Assembly: GCF_013282725.1 (NCBI RefSeq)
Contig: NZ_CP054043.1
Coordinates: 1,178,001 to 1,242,000 of the forward strand
DNA from: Yersinia mollaretii ATCC 43969
GTDB lineage: Bacteria > Pseudomonadota > Gammaproteobacteria > Enterobacterales > Enterobacteriaceae
Length of the DNA: 64,000 bases
Direction: 5' to 3'
Every line of letters begins with the position of its first letter. The first letter of the stretch is position 1. Positions 17,019 through 26,846 of this stretch are shown here, in pieces. The notes beneath the pieces were generated by a model. That model did not search any database. It saw only the letters and a list, made by a program, of their open reading frames with translations, and was not told the DNA's origin. Both the position numbers and the translations under genes were made by a program.

Positions 17019-17942
17019 TTAGTTGACGGCATCATCCCCGGTGGCGACCGGAAGTACCATGTAAGTGCCTGAAAATACAGCACCCGCATCTTCATCGCCG
17101 AATAACTTTACATCTAACTGCACTCTGGCGCGGCGACCACGGGCCAATCGGTCCAGATCGCCACTTAAAGAACTCAGTTCAGCCACGGCTCTCGGCCTGC
17201 CCGTCACCGGGGCGCTGTAACGAATATGGGCATCGGCGAGAATAATAGTGCCGCCCAAGTGGCGCTCGCGCAGTAATAACCAAATGAGTCCCCAGCCCGT
17301 CAGTGTCGCCAGCGAGAACAGACTGCCAGCGAATAAGGTGTGGTGAGGATTTTGATTGCCCGCCTCCGGCATGGTGGTGACAAAACGCTGGCCAGTATAT
17401 TGGCTAATGCGGACGCCCATTTTTTCACTAAGCGGGATATGGTCGTACCAAGCTTGCTGCAACTGACCACACCAATCAGGACGATGCAAAATGTCATCCA
17501 TGGTCGCGACTGGCTTGATCATCAAAAAGTGGCGTACCGGGGTAGTTTGCGGGGCAGTTATCTCCCCTTGGCTGACAAAGCCCAGTTTAGCAAAGAAATC
17601 GACCGCATCTTCACGGGCGCTACAGACCACCCGCTTCACCCCCTCCTGACGCGCCACCGACTCTAAGGTCATCGCCACCAGTGTTCCCAGCCCTTTATCA
17701 CGGACGGAGGGGTCAACCGCCAGAAAACGAATCGCGGCCTCATTATCCGCATTGATATACAGCCGACCAATGGCGACGGGTTTCCCCTGCTCATCCACCA
17801 CCATTTGGTGATGGGCCATTGCGTCATAGGCGTCTTTTTCTGACCCTACCGGTTGGTGCAATGGCTTGCGTAACATCTCCCAACGGAATTGATAATAATC
17901 TTTGAGTTCTTGTTCTGTTGTAGGTACACGCAAGTGGTACAT
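17019..17942 (-). CDS. fabY: FabY (YiiD), GNAT acyltransferase/thioesterase-like fusion
   Basis: 307 residues from the ATG at 17942. It has two domains: an N-terminal GNAT acetyltransferase (about 1-150; [22 protein letters not shown] is the acyl-CoA-binding motif) and a C-terminal hotdog thioesterase-like domain (about 165-300; [22 protein letters not shown]). E. coli FabY is reported to contribute to initiating fatty acid synthesis. The frame continues upstream to a TTG at 17987, but the ATG ([12 protein letters not shown]) is the better start; the E. coli annotation begins about 16 residues further up. It heads the leftward fabY gene, next to dtd as in E. coli. Confidence 0.92.
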   Translation of the reverse strand: MYHLRVPTTEQELKDYYQFRWEMLRKPLHQPVGSEKDAYDAMAHHQMVVDEQGKPVAIGRLYINADNEAAIRFLAVDPSVRDKGLGTLVAMTLESVARQEGVKRVVCSAREDAVDFFAKLGFVSQGEITAPQTTPVRHFLMIKPVATMDDILHRPDWCGQLQQAWYDHIPLSEKMGVRISQYTGQRFVTTMPEAGNQNPHHTLFAGSLFSLATLTGWGLIWLLLRERHLGGTIILADAHIRYSAPVTGRPRAVAELSSLSGDLDRLARGRRARVQLDVKLFGDEDAGAVFSGTYMVLPVATGDDAVN

Positions 17943-17964
17943 AGGCACATTCTCTCTTTCATTA

Positions 17965-18031
17965 TTATCAATAAACCTAGTTATCAATAAAATCTAGTTA
18001 TCAATAAAATCCAATTATCAATAAAATCTAT
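17965..18031. repeat. Tandem repeat of 16-17 bp, four copies
   Basis: Four copies of TTATCAATAAAATCTAG start at 17965, 17981, 17998 and 18015; the first lacks one base and the third ends CCAA. They lie just upstream of the fabY start, so copy number could affect the spacing of its promoter. Confidence 0.85.
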
Positions 18032-18077
18032 GACATAACCCTCAATCCATGTCGTCAGCCTAGCCGGTCTCCGCCCC

Positions 18078-18515
18078 CTAGACTTGTAACCAGAAAGTCA
18101 CTGGACCATCATTGACCAGACTGACTTTCATATCAGCGGCAAATAATCCCGTTTCAGTTTTTACACCACGCTCGCGGCACTGAGCAACAAAATAGTGATA
18201 TAGCCGTTCAGCTTCTGCGGGTTCGGCACCACGGGAAAAGCCCGGTCTCATGCCCTTTTGGGTATCCGCCACCAGGGTAAATTGCGAAACCACCAGCACG
18301 CTGCCGCCCGCTTGCTGGACATTGAGGTTCATTTTGCCGCTCTCGTCGCCAAAAATGCGATACCCCAGAACCCGATCGCATAAGCGCTGCGCTTTTTGCT
18401 CGGTGTCCTCTTGTTCGACGCCGAGTAAGATCAATAATCCGGGGCCAATATCCCCAACCACACGCCCATCTACCACGACATTGGCGCTGAGCGCCCGTTG
18501 AATCAACGCAATCAT
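18078..18515 (-). CDS. dtd: Dtd, D-aminoacyl-tRNA deacylase
   Basis: 145 residues, the standard length of bacterial Dtd. The enzyme hydrolyses D-amino acids (and glycine) mischarged on tRNA. The family's active-site motifs are present: VVSQFTL in the middle and NDGPVTFWL at the end, the latter supplying the cross-subunit Gly-Pro that enforces chirality. It lies 6 bp downstream of yihY and is likely co-transcribed with it and upstream of fabY. Confidence 0.97.
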   Translation of the reverse strand: MIALIQRALSANVVVDGRVVGDIGPGLLILLGVEQEDTEQKAQRLCDRVLGYRIFGDESGKMNLNVQQAGGSVLVVSQFTLVADTQKGMRPGFSRGAEPAEAERLYHYFVAQCRERGVKTETGLFAADMKVSLVNDGPVTFWLQV

Positions 18516-18521
18516 AATGCT

Positions 18522-19406
18522 TTACATCTCCTGACTCTGGCTCTCTTCCGTATTCGGTTTATGGCGCAGTGCGCGATACTCGCCCAAGGTGACGGTAATT
18601 TCTGCCCCCAGTAACACGATGCACCAGCTCCAATAAACCCAGAGGAAGAGTATGGGGATGACGGCCAGCACCCCGTAAATCAACTGGTAAGAGGGGAACA
18701 GCGTGATATACATCGTGAACCCTTTCTTGCCTAACTCGAAGAGCAGTGCCGCGACGAATGCGCCGATCAGCGCGTCTCGGGCGGGCACCCGCACGGTGGG
18801 CACCACACTGTACAATAACCAAAATGAGACCCAAGAGATCAACAGTGGGAATAGCCGCAATATCTCATCGATCATGCTGTCAACTTGGGCCGTTGCCAGC
18901 CATTGCAGCGACAGCAGATAGGAACTGATCACCATGCTGGCCCCCACCAGAATTGGCCCCAGCGTCAATACCATCCAGTAGACCGCAAATGAAAATACCA
19001 GTGAGCGCTGAGTCTTGCTGCGCCATATCTGGTTAAGCACACTGTCCACCGAGTAGATCAGCAGGAGTGCGGTCACAATCAAACCGCAGGTGCCGACGAC
19101 CGTCATGCGGTTGGAGTTCGCGACAAACTGCTCCAGATAGTTTTGGATGATGTCGCCCGTCGCAGGCATAAAATTGGAGAAGATGAAGGCTTTCAATTTT
19201 ATGCTGATATCGGCAAACATCGGGAAAGCCGCGAACAGAGCAAAAACCACCGTGATGAGTGGCACCAGCGAAAGCAATGATACATAGGCCAAATGCCCGG
19301 ATAGCATAGTTAACCCGTCTTTATCGATTCGGGTATAAAGCATTCGCCCAAAGGTGACACAGGGTTTTAGGCAGGTAGCTAAGCGAAAATGCAGAAATTT
19401 TGCCAT
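18522..19406 (-). CDS. yihY: YihY, BrkB/RbN-family inner-membrane protein
   Basis: 294 residues with six hydrophobic segments, the pattern of the YihY/BrkB (UPF0761) family. Characteristic stretches are [29 protein letters not shown] near the N-terminus and [33 protein letters not shown] toward the end. Once thought to be RNase BN, which was later shown to be a different gene; the function of YihY is not settled. It lies directly upstream of dtd. Confidence 0.94.
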   Translation of the reverse strand: MAKFLHFRLATCLKPCVTFGRMLYTRIDKDGLTMLSGHLAYVSLLSLVPLITVVFALFAAFPMFADISIKLKAFIFSNFMPATGDIIQNYLEQFVANSNRMTVVGTCGLIVTALLLIYSVDSVLNQIWRSKTQRSLVFSFAVYWMVLTLGPILVGASMVISSYLLSLQWLATAQVDSMIDEILRLFPLLISWVSFWLLYSVVPTVRVPARDALIGAFVAALLFELGKKGFTMYITLFPSYQLIYGVLAVIPILFLWVYWSWCIVLLGAEITVTLGEYRALRHKPNTEESQSQEM

Positions 19407-19494
19407 GTTCGTCTCTCGGTCAACACGATCTGGCCCAGTTTTGGGCCAGCGTGACCACTAAGGCTAACCCATTCATGATGGGAGCAAGAACTTA

Positions 19495-20082
19495 TCAGGA
19501 AAAATAAGCAGGAATAACTTTTCGGTCGGTAACATGAATGGCGGTAATCCCTTCGATTCTGGCCGCGACGATATTCGCCTCAACATCATCAAAGAAGACA
19601 GCCTGTTCCGCCGGCGTATTTTCCGCGCTCAACACGTGTTGATAGATCCGGGCTTCCGGTTTACGCATCCCCAAATCTTGAGAGAGATACAGATAGTCAG
19701 CAGCAGCGGCGACTTCAGGATAGTGCTGTGGCCAGTGATTACAGTGCAGGCGGTTGGTATTGGATAGCACCACCACCCGATGTCCCTCTTCGCGCAATTT
19801 ATGCATAATCGCGATCACTTCTGGGCGCAGCGCGACAAATACGGCCTGCCACCCTTCGGCAAACTGCTCGAAGCTGAGGGAGACGCCCATCTCATCACTG
19901 AGCTGACGAGCAAAGTCTTCATCACTGACTTCCCCACGTTCATGCTGCTGGAAAACCTCCCCCATCGTAAAGCGCTCGCTCAGTGTCGCCAGCGGAACAC
20001 TGCTTAATTTGCTCCAGACACCCAACACGCGTTTAAAGTCGATATCAACAATCACATTCCCTAGATCAAAGATATACAGCAT
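19495..20082 (-). CDS. yihX: YihX, HAD-family glucose-1-phosphate phosphatase
   Basis: 195 residues of the haloacid dehalogenase superfamily. Motif I is FDLGNVIVDID, motif II LSNTNRLHCNHW, and motif III/IV FFDDVEANIVAA. E. coli YihX removes phosphate from alpha-D-glucose 1-phosphate. It precedes yihY by 88 bp in the same direction. Confidence 0.95.
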   Translation of the reverse strand: MLYIFDLGNVIVDIDFKRVLGVWSKLSSVPLATLSERFTMGEVFQQHERGEVSDEDFARQLSDEMGVSLSFEQFAEGWQAVFVALRPEVIAIMHKLREEGHRVVVLSNTNRLHCNHWPQHYPEVAAAADYLYLSQDLGMRKPEARIYQHVLSAENTPAEQAVFFDDVEANIVAARIEGITAIHVTDRKVIPAYFS

Positions 20083-20221
20083 AGCGCTCTCCCAATTAGA
20101 TGGTGAGTTTCACTGTAACGGGAAAAGGTAAAACTGAACAGAGAGAGGAAGAAAAAGGCAGGGGTCAGACAAGAAAAATAATATTTTTGTCAGCAACAGC
20201 AAAAAAAGTATCCCCAAAGGC

Positions 20222-20332
20222 ATTGGAGTTGCAACAAGGCGGCAAGTGAACGAATCCCGATGAGCTTACACAGGTAAGTGATTCGGGTGAGTGAACGAAG
20301 CTAACACAGTTGCAGCTTCAAGGACGAAGGGG
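20222..20332. repeat. ERIC element between yihX and bipA
   Basis: The core CGAATCCCGATGAGCTTAC / GTAAGTGATTCGGGTGAG matches the well-known ERIC palindrome, whose consensus contains AGGAGCTTACATAAGTAAGTG-type sequence. The flanks GTTGCAAC...GTTGCAGC complete the element. It lies between the yihX 5' end and the bipA 3' end and would be transcribed as a hairpin. ERIC copies are common in intergenic DNA of yersiniae. Confidence 0.85.
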
Positions 20333-20380
20333 AGAACTCAGGGCGCGGAGCGCCCTAAGTATCAGCAGAACAAAGAAGAA

Positions 20381-22204
20381 TTAACCTTCTTTAGGACCGC
20401 GACCTGCACGCTTACGATCGTTTTCCGTCAGATGACGCTTACGGATACGGATTGATTGCGGGGTCACTTCAACCAATTCATCGTCATCGATGAATTCCAG
20501 AGCCTGTTCCAGCGTTTTCTTCAGGAAAGGAACCAGTGTGGTTGCTTCGTCAGTACCGGATGCACGCATGTTGGTCAATTGCTTACCGGTCAGGCAGTTT
20601 ACAGTCAGGTCGTTAGAACGTGAGTGAATACCGATGATCTGGCCTTCATACACTTCTGTACCGTGACCGATGAACAGCTTGCCGCGATCTTGCAGTTTGT
20701 ACAATGCGAACGCCACCGCTTTACCCTGACCGTTAGAGATCAGCACGCCGTTTTGACGTTGGCCGATTTCGCCCGGACGCACATCATCATAATGACTGAA
20801 TGTGGAGTACAGCAGGCCAGTACCTGAAGTCATGGTCATGAATTCTGTACGGAAGCCAATCAAGCCACGGCTTGGGATCATGTAATCCAGACGAATACGG
20901 CCTTTGCCGTCCGGGATCATGTCCTTAACGTCGCCTTTACGCTCGCCCATGGCTTGCATCACTGCGCCCTGGTGCTGCTCTTCGATATCCAAAGTGACGC
21001 TTTCAAATGGTTCTTGATGGCGACCGTCGATAATACGGTTGATTACTTTAGGACGAGATACAGCCAGCTCGAAACCTTCGCGGCGCATGTTTTCGATCAG
21101 AACCGACAGGTGAAGTTCACCACGGCCTGATACGCGGAATGCGTCAGCATCTTCAGTCTCTTCAACACGCAGTGCAACGTTATGGATCAACTCTTTGTTC
21201 AGGCGGTCAAGGATCTGACGTGAAGTCACGTACTTGCCTTCTTTACCACAGAACGGAGAGGTGTTAACGCAGAAATACATGGTTACGGTAGGTTCATCAA
21301 CAGACAGCGGCGGCAATGCTTCAACAGCAGTCACGTCACAAATAGTGTCAGAGATGTTCAACTCGCCCAGACCGGTGATTGCAACGATGTCGCCCGCTTC
21401 AGCCAGTGTCGTTTCGATACGTTCCAGACCCATATGGCCCAGTACTTTACCGACTTTACCGTTGCGAGTTTTGCCTTCGCTATCGATAATAGTGACTTGC
21501 TGGTTAGGTTTAACAACACCACGTTTGATACGGCCGATGCCGATAACACCCACGTAGTTGTTGTAGTCCAACTGGGAGATTTGCATCTGCAATGGACCGG
21601 TGCTGTCTACGTCTGGCGCAGGCACATGGTCAACGATGGCTTGATACAGCGGAGTCATGTCCGGAGCCATATCATTGTGGTCTTCGCCCGCAATACCCAT
21701 CAATGCAGATGCATAGATGATAGGGAAGTCCAGTTGTTCGTCGGTTGCATCCAGGTTAACGAACAGGTCAAACACCTGATCCACAACCCAGTCAGGACGC
21801 GCGCCAGGACGGTCAACTTTGTTGATTACCACGATTGGCTTCAGACCATGAGCAAACGCTTTTTTGGTCACGAAACGGGTCTGCGGCATCGGGCCATCCA
21901 TTGCGTCGACGACCAGCAGCACAGAGTCAACCATAGACATTACACGCTCAACCTCACCGCCGAAATCGGCGTGTCCTGGGGTATCCACGATGTTGATGCG
22001 GTAGTCTTTCCAGTTAATGGCGGTATTTTTCGCGAGGATGGTTATCCCACGCTCTTTCTCCAAATCGTTGGAGTCCATTACACGTTCAGTTGCTTCAGTA
22101 CGTTCACCGAAAGTACCAGATTGTTGTAGCAACTTATCGACCAGGGTAGTTTTCCCATGGTCAACGTGCGCAATAATGGCGATGTTACGCAGATTCTCGA
22201 TCAC
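20381..22204 (-). CDS. typA: BipA/TypA, ribosome-associated GTPase
   Basis: 607 residues, exactly the usual length. The EF-G-like GTPase begins with the P-loop [15 protein letters not shown]; the switch [15 protein letters not shown] and the NKVD guanine motif follow. Domains II, III and V and the BipA-specific C-terminal domain ([36 protein letters not shown]) are complete. BipA helps assemble the 50S subunit, especially in the cold. It is transcribed away from glnA. Confidence 0.98.
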   Translation of the reverse strand: MIENLRNIAIIAHVDHGKTTLVDKLLQQSGTFGERTEATERVMDSNDLEKERGITILAKNTAINWKDYRINIVDTPGHADFGGEVERVMSMVDSVLLVVDAMDGPMPQTRFVTKKAFAHGLKPIVVINKVDRPGARPDWVVDQVFDLFVNLDATDEQLDFPIIYASALMGIAGEDHNDMAPDMTPLYQAIVDHVPAPDVDSTGPLQMQISQLDYNNYVGVIGIGRIKRGVVKPNQQVTIIDSEGKTRNGKVGKVLGHMGLERIETTLAEAGDIVAITGLGELNISDTICDVTAVEALPPLSVDEPTVTMYFCVNTSPFCGKEGKYVTSRQILDRLNKELIHNVALRVEETEDADAFRVSGRGELHLSVLIENMRREGFELAVSRPKVINRIIDGRHQEPFESVTLDIEEQHQGAVMQAMGERKGDVKDMIPDGKGRIRLDYMIPSRGLIGFRTEFMTMTSGTGLLYSTFSHYDDVRPGEIGQRQNGVLISNGQGKAVAFALYKLQDRGKLFIGHGTEVYEGQIIGIHSRSNDLTVNCLTGKQLTNMRASGTDEATTLVPFLKKTLEQALEFIDDDELVEVTPQSIRIRKRHLTENDRKRAGRGPKEG

Positions 22205-22358
22205 AGCTTTTTTGCCTCAGGCATTTAGAAATAGCGCGCTATTGTACACGTAATAAGCGAGGGACTAAACAAGATCACAAACTTCTCTTATAAACAACCT
22301 AACGGCGGTGTGTTTGTGATCCCTTTCACGGTGCAAAAATAGCCTCTCGGCCCACTTT

Positions 22359-22426
22359 TGCACCAACATAGTGCTCAACGGCGCAAATGAAGCACCAGAA
22401 TAGTGCAATATTGCTATCCTGGTGCA
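22359..22426 (+). promoter_or_regulatory. NtrC-binding sites upstream of glnA
   Basis: Three sites match the NtrC dyad TGCACC-N5-GGTGCA: TGCACCAACATAGTGC (22359-22374), AGCACCAGAATAGTGCA (22391-22407) and TTGCTATCCTGGTGCA (22411-22426, reversed). They lie about 80-150 bp before the glnA sigma-54 start, as at E. coli glnAp2. Confidence 0.85.
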
Positions 22427-22479
22427 TACTGAATATCAGCAGACCCCTATGATATGGCATAACTGGGGGGTTTGGAAAG

Positions 22480-22499
22480 TTGGCATAGATTTCGCAATG
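22480..22499 (+). promoter_or_regulatory. Sigma-54 promoter glnAp2
   Basis: TTGGCATAGATTTCGCAATG has GG and GC doublets separated by 10 bases, with TTGGCA at -24. It corresponds closely to E. coli glnAp2 and predicts a start near 22506, about 160 bases before the glnA ATG. Confidence 0.9.
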
Positions 22500-22667
22500 T
22501 ATTTTAGCATGAATCGTTAGCTCGAATAACTGTACGAAATAAATAGTGACAAGTTTGCTGTTTTGAGTGGCACTTAAGCACTATCAAACTCAGTAATACT
22601 CGCAACCTCAGTAATACACGGTAATCGTTCCACGACGACGACTATGACAAATCCAGGAGATATAAGT

Positions 22668-24077
22668 ATGTCCGCTGAACATGTTTTGACGATGCTGAAT
22701 GAGCACGAAGTGAAATTTGTTGATTTGCGTTTCACCGATACCAAAGGTAAAGAACAGCACATCACCATTCCAGCTCATCAGGTCAACGCTGACTTTTTCG
22801 AAGAAGGCAAAATGTTTGATGGCTCCTCGATTGGTGGCTGGAAAGGCATTAACGAATCCGACATGGTACTGATGCCAGACGCCAGCACCGCTGTTATGGA
22901 CCCGTTCTTCGAAGACGCGACACTGATTATCCGTTGTGACATCCTCGAGCCAGGTACCCTGCAAGGTTATGACCGCGACCCGCGTTCTATCTCCAAGCGT
23001 GCAGAAGAGTTCCTGAAATCATCCGGTATCGCCGACACCGTGCTGTTTGGGCCTGAGCCAGAATTCTTCCTGTTCGACGACGTTCGTTTTGGTAGCAGCA
23101 TCCGGGGTTCCCACGTCGCTATCGATGATATCGAAGGCGCATGGAACTCCAGCACCAAATACGAAGGCGGCAACAAAGGCCACCGTCCAGCAGTGAAAGG
23201 CGGTTACTTCCCAGTTCCTCCGGTCGATTCTTCACAAGATCTGCGCTCCACCATGTGTTTGACCATGGAAGAGATGGGTCTGGTGGTTGAAGCGCATCAC
23301 CACGAAGTGGCCACCGCCGGTCAAAACGAAGTGGCTACCCGCTTCAATACCATGACCAAGAAAGCGGATGAAATTCAGATCTACAAATACGTGGTGCACA
23401 ATGTGGCACACGCATTTGGTAAAACCGCGACCTTTATGCCAAAACCGATGTTTGGCGATAATGGTTCAGGTATGCACTGCCATATGTCTTTATCCAAGAA
23501 CGGGACTAACCTGTTCGCGGGCGACAAATACGCTGGCCTGTCTGAAATGGCGCTGTTCTACATCGGCGGCATCATCAAACATGCTAAAGCGATCAACGCC
23601 TTGGCTAACCCGACGACTAACTCCTACAAGCGTTTGGTCCCAGGCTACGAAGCTCCTGTTATGTTGGCCTACTCTGCCCGTAACCGCTCTGCTTCTATCC
23701 GTATCCCAGTCGTTGCTAGCCCGAAAGCGCGTCGTATTGAAGCTCGCTTCCCAGACCCAGCGGCTAACCCGTACCTGTGCTTCGCCGCACTGCTGATGGC
23801 TGGCCTTGATGGCATCATCAACAAAATTCACCCTGGTGATGCGATGGACAAAAACTTGTATGACTTGCCGCCGGAAGAAGAAGCAGAGATTCCAAAAGTG
23901 GCGGGTTCACTGGACGAAGCCATGATTGCACTGAACGAAGACCGCGAGTTCCTAACCCGTGGTGGCGTGTTCACTGACGACGCTATCGATGCTTATATCG
24001 AACTGCGTAAAGAAGAGATGGACCGCGTTCGCATGACGCCGCACCCAGTAGAGTTCGAACTGTATTACAGCGTTTAG
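22668..24077 (+). CDS. glnA: GlnA, glutamine synthetase (type I)
   Basis: 469 residues, joining ammonia to glutamate with ATP; the enzyme is a cytoplasmic dodecamer. The start at 22668 ([19 protein letters not shown]) has an AGGAGA site and matches E. coli; the frame also opens 8 codons earlier. Visible landmarks are the glutamate/metal-site motif [12 protein letters not shown], the [10 protein letters not shown] metal-ligand loop, the ATP-binding [14 protein letters not shown], and the adenylylation Tyr in KNLYDLPPE (about residue 398), so the enzyme is of the covalently regulated type. It is followed by glnL and glnG. Confidence 0.99.
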   Translation: MSAEHVLTMLNEHEVKFVDLRFTDTKGKEQHITIPAHQVNADFFEEGKMFDGSSIGGWKGINESDMVLMPDASTAVMDPFFEDATLIIRCDILEPGTLQGYDRDPRSISKRAEEFLKSSGIADTVLFGPEPEFFLFDDVRFGSSIRGSHVAIDDIEGAWNSSTKYEGGNKGHRPAVKGGYFPVPPVDSSQDLRSTMCLTMEEMGLVVEAHHHEVATAGQNEVATRFNTMTKKADEIQIYKYVVHNVAHAFGKTATFMPKPMFGDNGSGMHCHMSLSKNGTNLFAGDKYAGLSEMALFYIGGIIKHAKAINALANPTTNSYKRLVPGYEAPVMLAYSARNRSASIRIPVVASPKARRIEARFPDPAANPYLCFAALLMAGLDGIINKIHPGDAMDKNLYDLPPEEEAEIPKVAGSLDEAMIALNEDREFLTRGGVFTDDAIDAYIELRKEEMDRVRMTPHPVEFELYYSV

Positions 24078-24089
24078 TTCTAGTTTACC

Positions 24090-24163
24090 CAATAGATTTC
24101 AAGGTGTAGGAAGGCGGTGAGCGAGAGCAACCAACACACCTACAGCTTGAAAGATGAAGGGTT
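24090..24163. repeat. Internally deleted ERIC element after glnA
   Basis: The two outer parts of an ERIC-type element (CAAGGTGTAGGAAGGCGG and CACACCTACAGCTTGAAAG, mutually complementary) are joined with the central palindrome missing. It would form a hairpin in the mRNA between glnA and its terminator. Confidence 0.65.
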
Positions 24164-24182
24164 GTTGCCGTGGAAACTTTTG

Positions 24183-24206
24183 GCCCATCTCCGGATGGGC
24201 TTTTTT
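24183..24206 (+). terminator. Rho-independent terminator after glnA
   Basis: GCCCATC-TCCG-GATGGGC forms a 7-bp stem with a stable UCCG loop, followed by six T. It would limit read-through from glnA into glnLG, as in E. coli. Confidence 0.92.
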
Positions 24207-24232
24207 CTCCACTTTTCGATTAGCTAATAAAT

Positions 24233-24289
24233 TATACCCAAAGTAATTGAATCCGCAGGTTAGCCGCGAATCTCGATAAAGCAGGGTAT
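24233..24289. repeat. ERIC-terminus-like repeat before glnL
   Basis: TATACCCAAAGTAATTGAATC at one end and CAGGGTAT at the other are the typical ERIC outer sequences, with a shortened interior. It overlaps the region where the glnL promoter must lie. Confidence 0.4.
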
Positions 24290-24292
24290 TGA

Positions 24293-24309
24293 TGCACCCC
24301 AAATGTGCA
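24293..24309 (+). promoter_or_regulatory. NtrC site at the glnL promoter
   Basis: TGCACCCCAAATGTGCA is a dyad with the NtrC half-sites TGCAC and GTGCA. It lies just upstream of the glnL ATG and would let NtrC repress the weak glnLG promoter, as in E. coli. Confidence 0.75.
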
Positions 24310-24321
24310 GGAGTCTGCGTA

Positions 24322-25371
24322 ATGGCAACAGGCACGCTGCCCGATGCTGGGCAGATCCTCAATTCTCTCATTAATAGCATTCTGCTGTTAGATGACTCTC
24401 TGGCGATTCATTATGCCAATCCCGCAGCACAGCAACTGCTGGCGCAAAGCTCTCGTAAACTTTTTGGTACACCGCTACCCGAATTATTAGGCTATTTCTC
24501 CCTGAATATCACTTTGATGCGGGAGAGTCTGGAAGCCGGGCAGGGTTTTACCGATAACGAAGTGACATTAGTGGTTGATGGCCGCGCGCATATTTTGTCA
24601 CTGACGGCGCAATCACTGCCGGAAGGTTTTATCCTGCTGGAGATGGCCCCGATGGATAATCAACGTCGGCTAAGCCAAGAGCAATTGCAGCATGCTCAGC
24701 AAGTGGCCGCCCGTGATTTGGTTCGAGGACTGGCTCACGAGATCAAAAATCCGTTGGGCGGCTTACGGGGTGCGGCGCAATTATTGTCAAAAGCCCTGCC
24801 TGATCCCGCTTTGCTGGAATATACCAAAGTGATCATTGAGCAGGCTGACCGCTTGCGTAATTTGGTTGACCGTTTATTAGGCCCACAGCGGCCCGGCCAA
24901 CATGTGACGCAAAGCATCCATCAGGTTGCTGAACGCGTCTGTCAGTTAGTCTCGCTGGAAAAGCCCGATAACGTGGCACTCATTCGTGACTATGATCCGA
25001 GTTTGCCTGAGCTGGCCCATGATCCAGACCAAATTGAACAAGTGCTGCTGAATATCACCCGCAATGCACTACAAGCATTGGGTGAAGCCGGTGGCACTAT
25101 TACACTGCGCACCCGAACCGCATTTCAGGTCACGCTTCAGGGTATGCGCTACCGCTTAGCCGCGCGGATTGATATTGAAGATGACGGCCCGGGGATACCC
25201 ACGCAATTACAAGATACCGTGTTTTATCCGATGGTCAGTGGTCGCGAAGGGGGGACTGGCCTTGGCTTATCCATTGCCCGAAATCTTATCGATCAGCATT
25301 CGGGTAAAATTGAATTTAACAGTTGGCCGGGACACACCGAATTCTCGGTTTACCTGCCTATTCGCCAGTGA
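24322..25371 (+). CDS. glnL: GlnL (NtrB), nitrogen-sensing histidine kinase
   Basis: 349 residues, as in E. coli. The protein phosphorylates or dephosphorylates NtrC according to PII status. It has an N-terminal PAS domain (about 10-110), the H-box [15 protein letters not shown] with the phosphorylated His139, an N-box ([17 protein letters not shown]), and the ATP-binding G-boxes DDGPGIP and [12 protein letters not shown]. It is cytoplasmic. The ATG at 24322 ([11 protein letters not shown]) is preferred because it matches E. coli and has AGGAG upstream; the frame opens 11 codons earlier. glnG follows at once. Confidence 0.98.
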   Translation: MATGTLPDAGQILNSLINSILLLDDSLAIHYANPAAQQLLAQSSRKLFGTPLPELLGYFSLNITLMRESLEAGQGFTDNEVTLVVDGRAHILSLTAQSLPEGFILLEMAPMDNQRRLSQEQLQHAQQVAARDLVRGLAHEIKNPLGGLRGAAQLLSKALPDPALLEYTKVIIEQADRLRNLVDRLLGPQRPGQHVTQSIHQVAERVCQLVSLEKPDNVALIRDYDPSLPELAHDPDQIEQVLLNITRNALQALGEAGGTITLRTRTAFQVTLQGMRYRLAARIDIEDDGPGIPTQLQDTVFYPMVSGREGGTGLGLSIARNLIDQHSGKIEFNSWPGHTEFSVYLPIRQ

Positions 25372-25378
25372 GGTTTCT

Positions 25379-26791
25379 ATGCAACGAGGGATAGTCTGGA
25401 TCGTCGATGACGATAGCTCCATCCGCTGGGTGCTTGAACGCGCACTGACTGGAGCTGGGCTAAGCTGCGCATCATTCGATAGCGGTAATCAGGTGTTGGA
25501 TGCATTGGCGACGCAAACCCCGGATGTGTTGTTATCAGATATCCGTATGCCCGGCATGGATGGATTAGCCCTGCTGAAACAGATTAAGCAGCGCCATCCC
25601 ATGCTCCCGGTCATCATAATGACAGCGCATTCTGATTTAGATGCGGCGGTCAGTGCTTATCAGCAAGGGGCCTTTGATTATCTGCCCAAGCCCTTTGATA
25701 TTGATGAAGCGGTCGCGCTGGTTGAGCGCGCGATCAGCCATTATCAGGAGCAGCAGCAACCACCACGTAGCCAGCCGGCCAGCGGCCCGACCGCCGATAT
25801 CATCGGTGAAGCCCCGGCGATGCAGGATGTTTTCCGCATCATTGGTCGTTTGTCTCGCTCCTCAATCAGTGTGCTGATCAATGGGGAGTCGGGGACCGGT
25901 AAAGAGTTGGTGGCCCATGCATTGCACCGCCACAGCCCGCGCGCTAAAGCCCCTTTTATCGCCCTGAATATGGCGGCTATCCCGAAAGATTTGATTGAGT
26001 CTGAGCTGTTCGGCCACGAGAAAGGTGCATTTACTGGCGCTAATCAGGTGCGTCAAGGCCGCTTCGAACAAGCTGATGGCGGCACCCTGTTTTTAGATGA
26101 AATCGGTGATATGCCATTGGATGTGCAAACTCGCCTGCTGCGTGTGCTGGCGGATGGTCAGTTCTATCGGGTCGGAGGCTATGCCCCGGTCAAAGTGGAT
26201 GTGCGCATCATTGCCGCCACCCATCAAAATCTGGAGCTGCGTGTTCAGGAGGGGAAATTCCGCGAGGATCTATTCCATCGACTGAATGTGATTCGGGTGC
26301 ATTTACCGCCGCTGCGTGAACGCCGTGAGGATATTCCGCGTCTGGCTCGCTACTTCTTGCAAGTGGCGGCCAAAGAGCTGGGGGTTGAAGCCAAGAACCT
26401 GCATCCGGATACCGAAGTGGCACTGACTCGCCTGCCTTGGCAGGGTAATGTGCGCCAACTGGAAAACACCTGTCGCTGGCTCACCGTGATGGCGGCCGGG
26501 CAGGAAGTGCTGATTCAGGATCTCCCTTCTGAGCTGTTTGAAACCAGTACGCCAGATGCTTCCGGCCAGCGGACACCGGATAACTGGTCAACACTGCTGG
26601 CACAATGGGCTGATCGCGCACTGCGCTCTGGCCATCAGGATCTGTTATCTGAAGCACAGCCAGAGATGGAGCGGACACTGTTAACCACCGCACTGCGCCA
26701 CACGCAAGGCCACAAGCAGGAAGCGGCACGGCTACTGGGCTGGGGTCGCAATACCTTAACGCGGAAGCTGAAAGAGTTGGGGATGGAGTAG
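25379..26791 (+). CDS. glnG: GlnG (NtrC), sigma-54 activator of nitrogen genes
   Basis: 470 residues: receiver domain with the phosphorylated Asp54 ([12 protein letters not shown]), AAA+ domain with Walker A GESGTGKE and the GAFTGA loop, and a C-terminal Fis-type HTH ([24 protein letters not shown]). The ATG at 25379 is right after glnL and matches the E. coli N-terminus; the longer open frame starting inside glnL is ignored. It activates glnA and other nitrogen-limitation genes at the sites described above. Confidence 0.98.
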   Translation: MQRGIVWIVDDDSSIRWVLERALTGAGLSCASFDSGNQVLDALATQTPDVLLSDIRMPGMDGLALLKQIKQRHPMLPVIIMTAHSDLDAAVSAYQQGAFDYLPKPFDIDEAVALVERAISHYQEQQQPPRSQPASGPTADIIGEAPAMQDVFRIIGRLSRSSISVLINGESGTGKELVAHALHRHSPRAKAPFIALNMAAIPKDLIESELFGHEKGAFTGANQVRQGRFEQADGGTLFLDEIGDMPLDVQTRLLRVLADGQFYRVGGYAPVKVDVRIIAATHQNLELRVQEGKFREDLFHRLNVIRVHLPPLRERREDIPRLARYFLQVAAKELGVEAKNLHPDTEVALTRLPWQGNVRQLENTCRWLTVMAAGQEVLIQDLPSELFETSTPDASGQRTPDNWSTLLAQWADRALRSGHQDLLSEAQPEMERTLLTTALRHTQGHKQEAARLLGWGRNTLTRKLKELGME

Positions 26792-26817
26792 TAAGTGTAA
26801 ACCAGCGCTGACGCGAG

Positions 26818-26843
26818 TGTCACCCTCAGCACTGAGGGTGACA
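26818..26843. terminator. Hairpin between convergent glnG and hemN
   Basis: TGTCACCCTCAG and CTGAGGGTGACA form a perfect 12-bp stem around a 2-base spacer. It lies 26 bp after the glnG stop and ends 3 bp before the hemN stop, so it can serve both strands, although no T-tract follows. Confidence 0.6.
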
Positions 26844-26846
26844 TCA

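Noticed and set aside
21434..22129. A 231-codon frame opposite bipA
   Set aside because: It mirrors the codon pattern of the strongly conserved bipA gene and has no ribosome-binding site.
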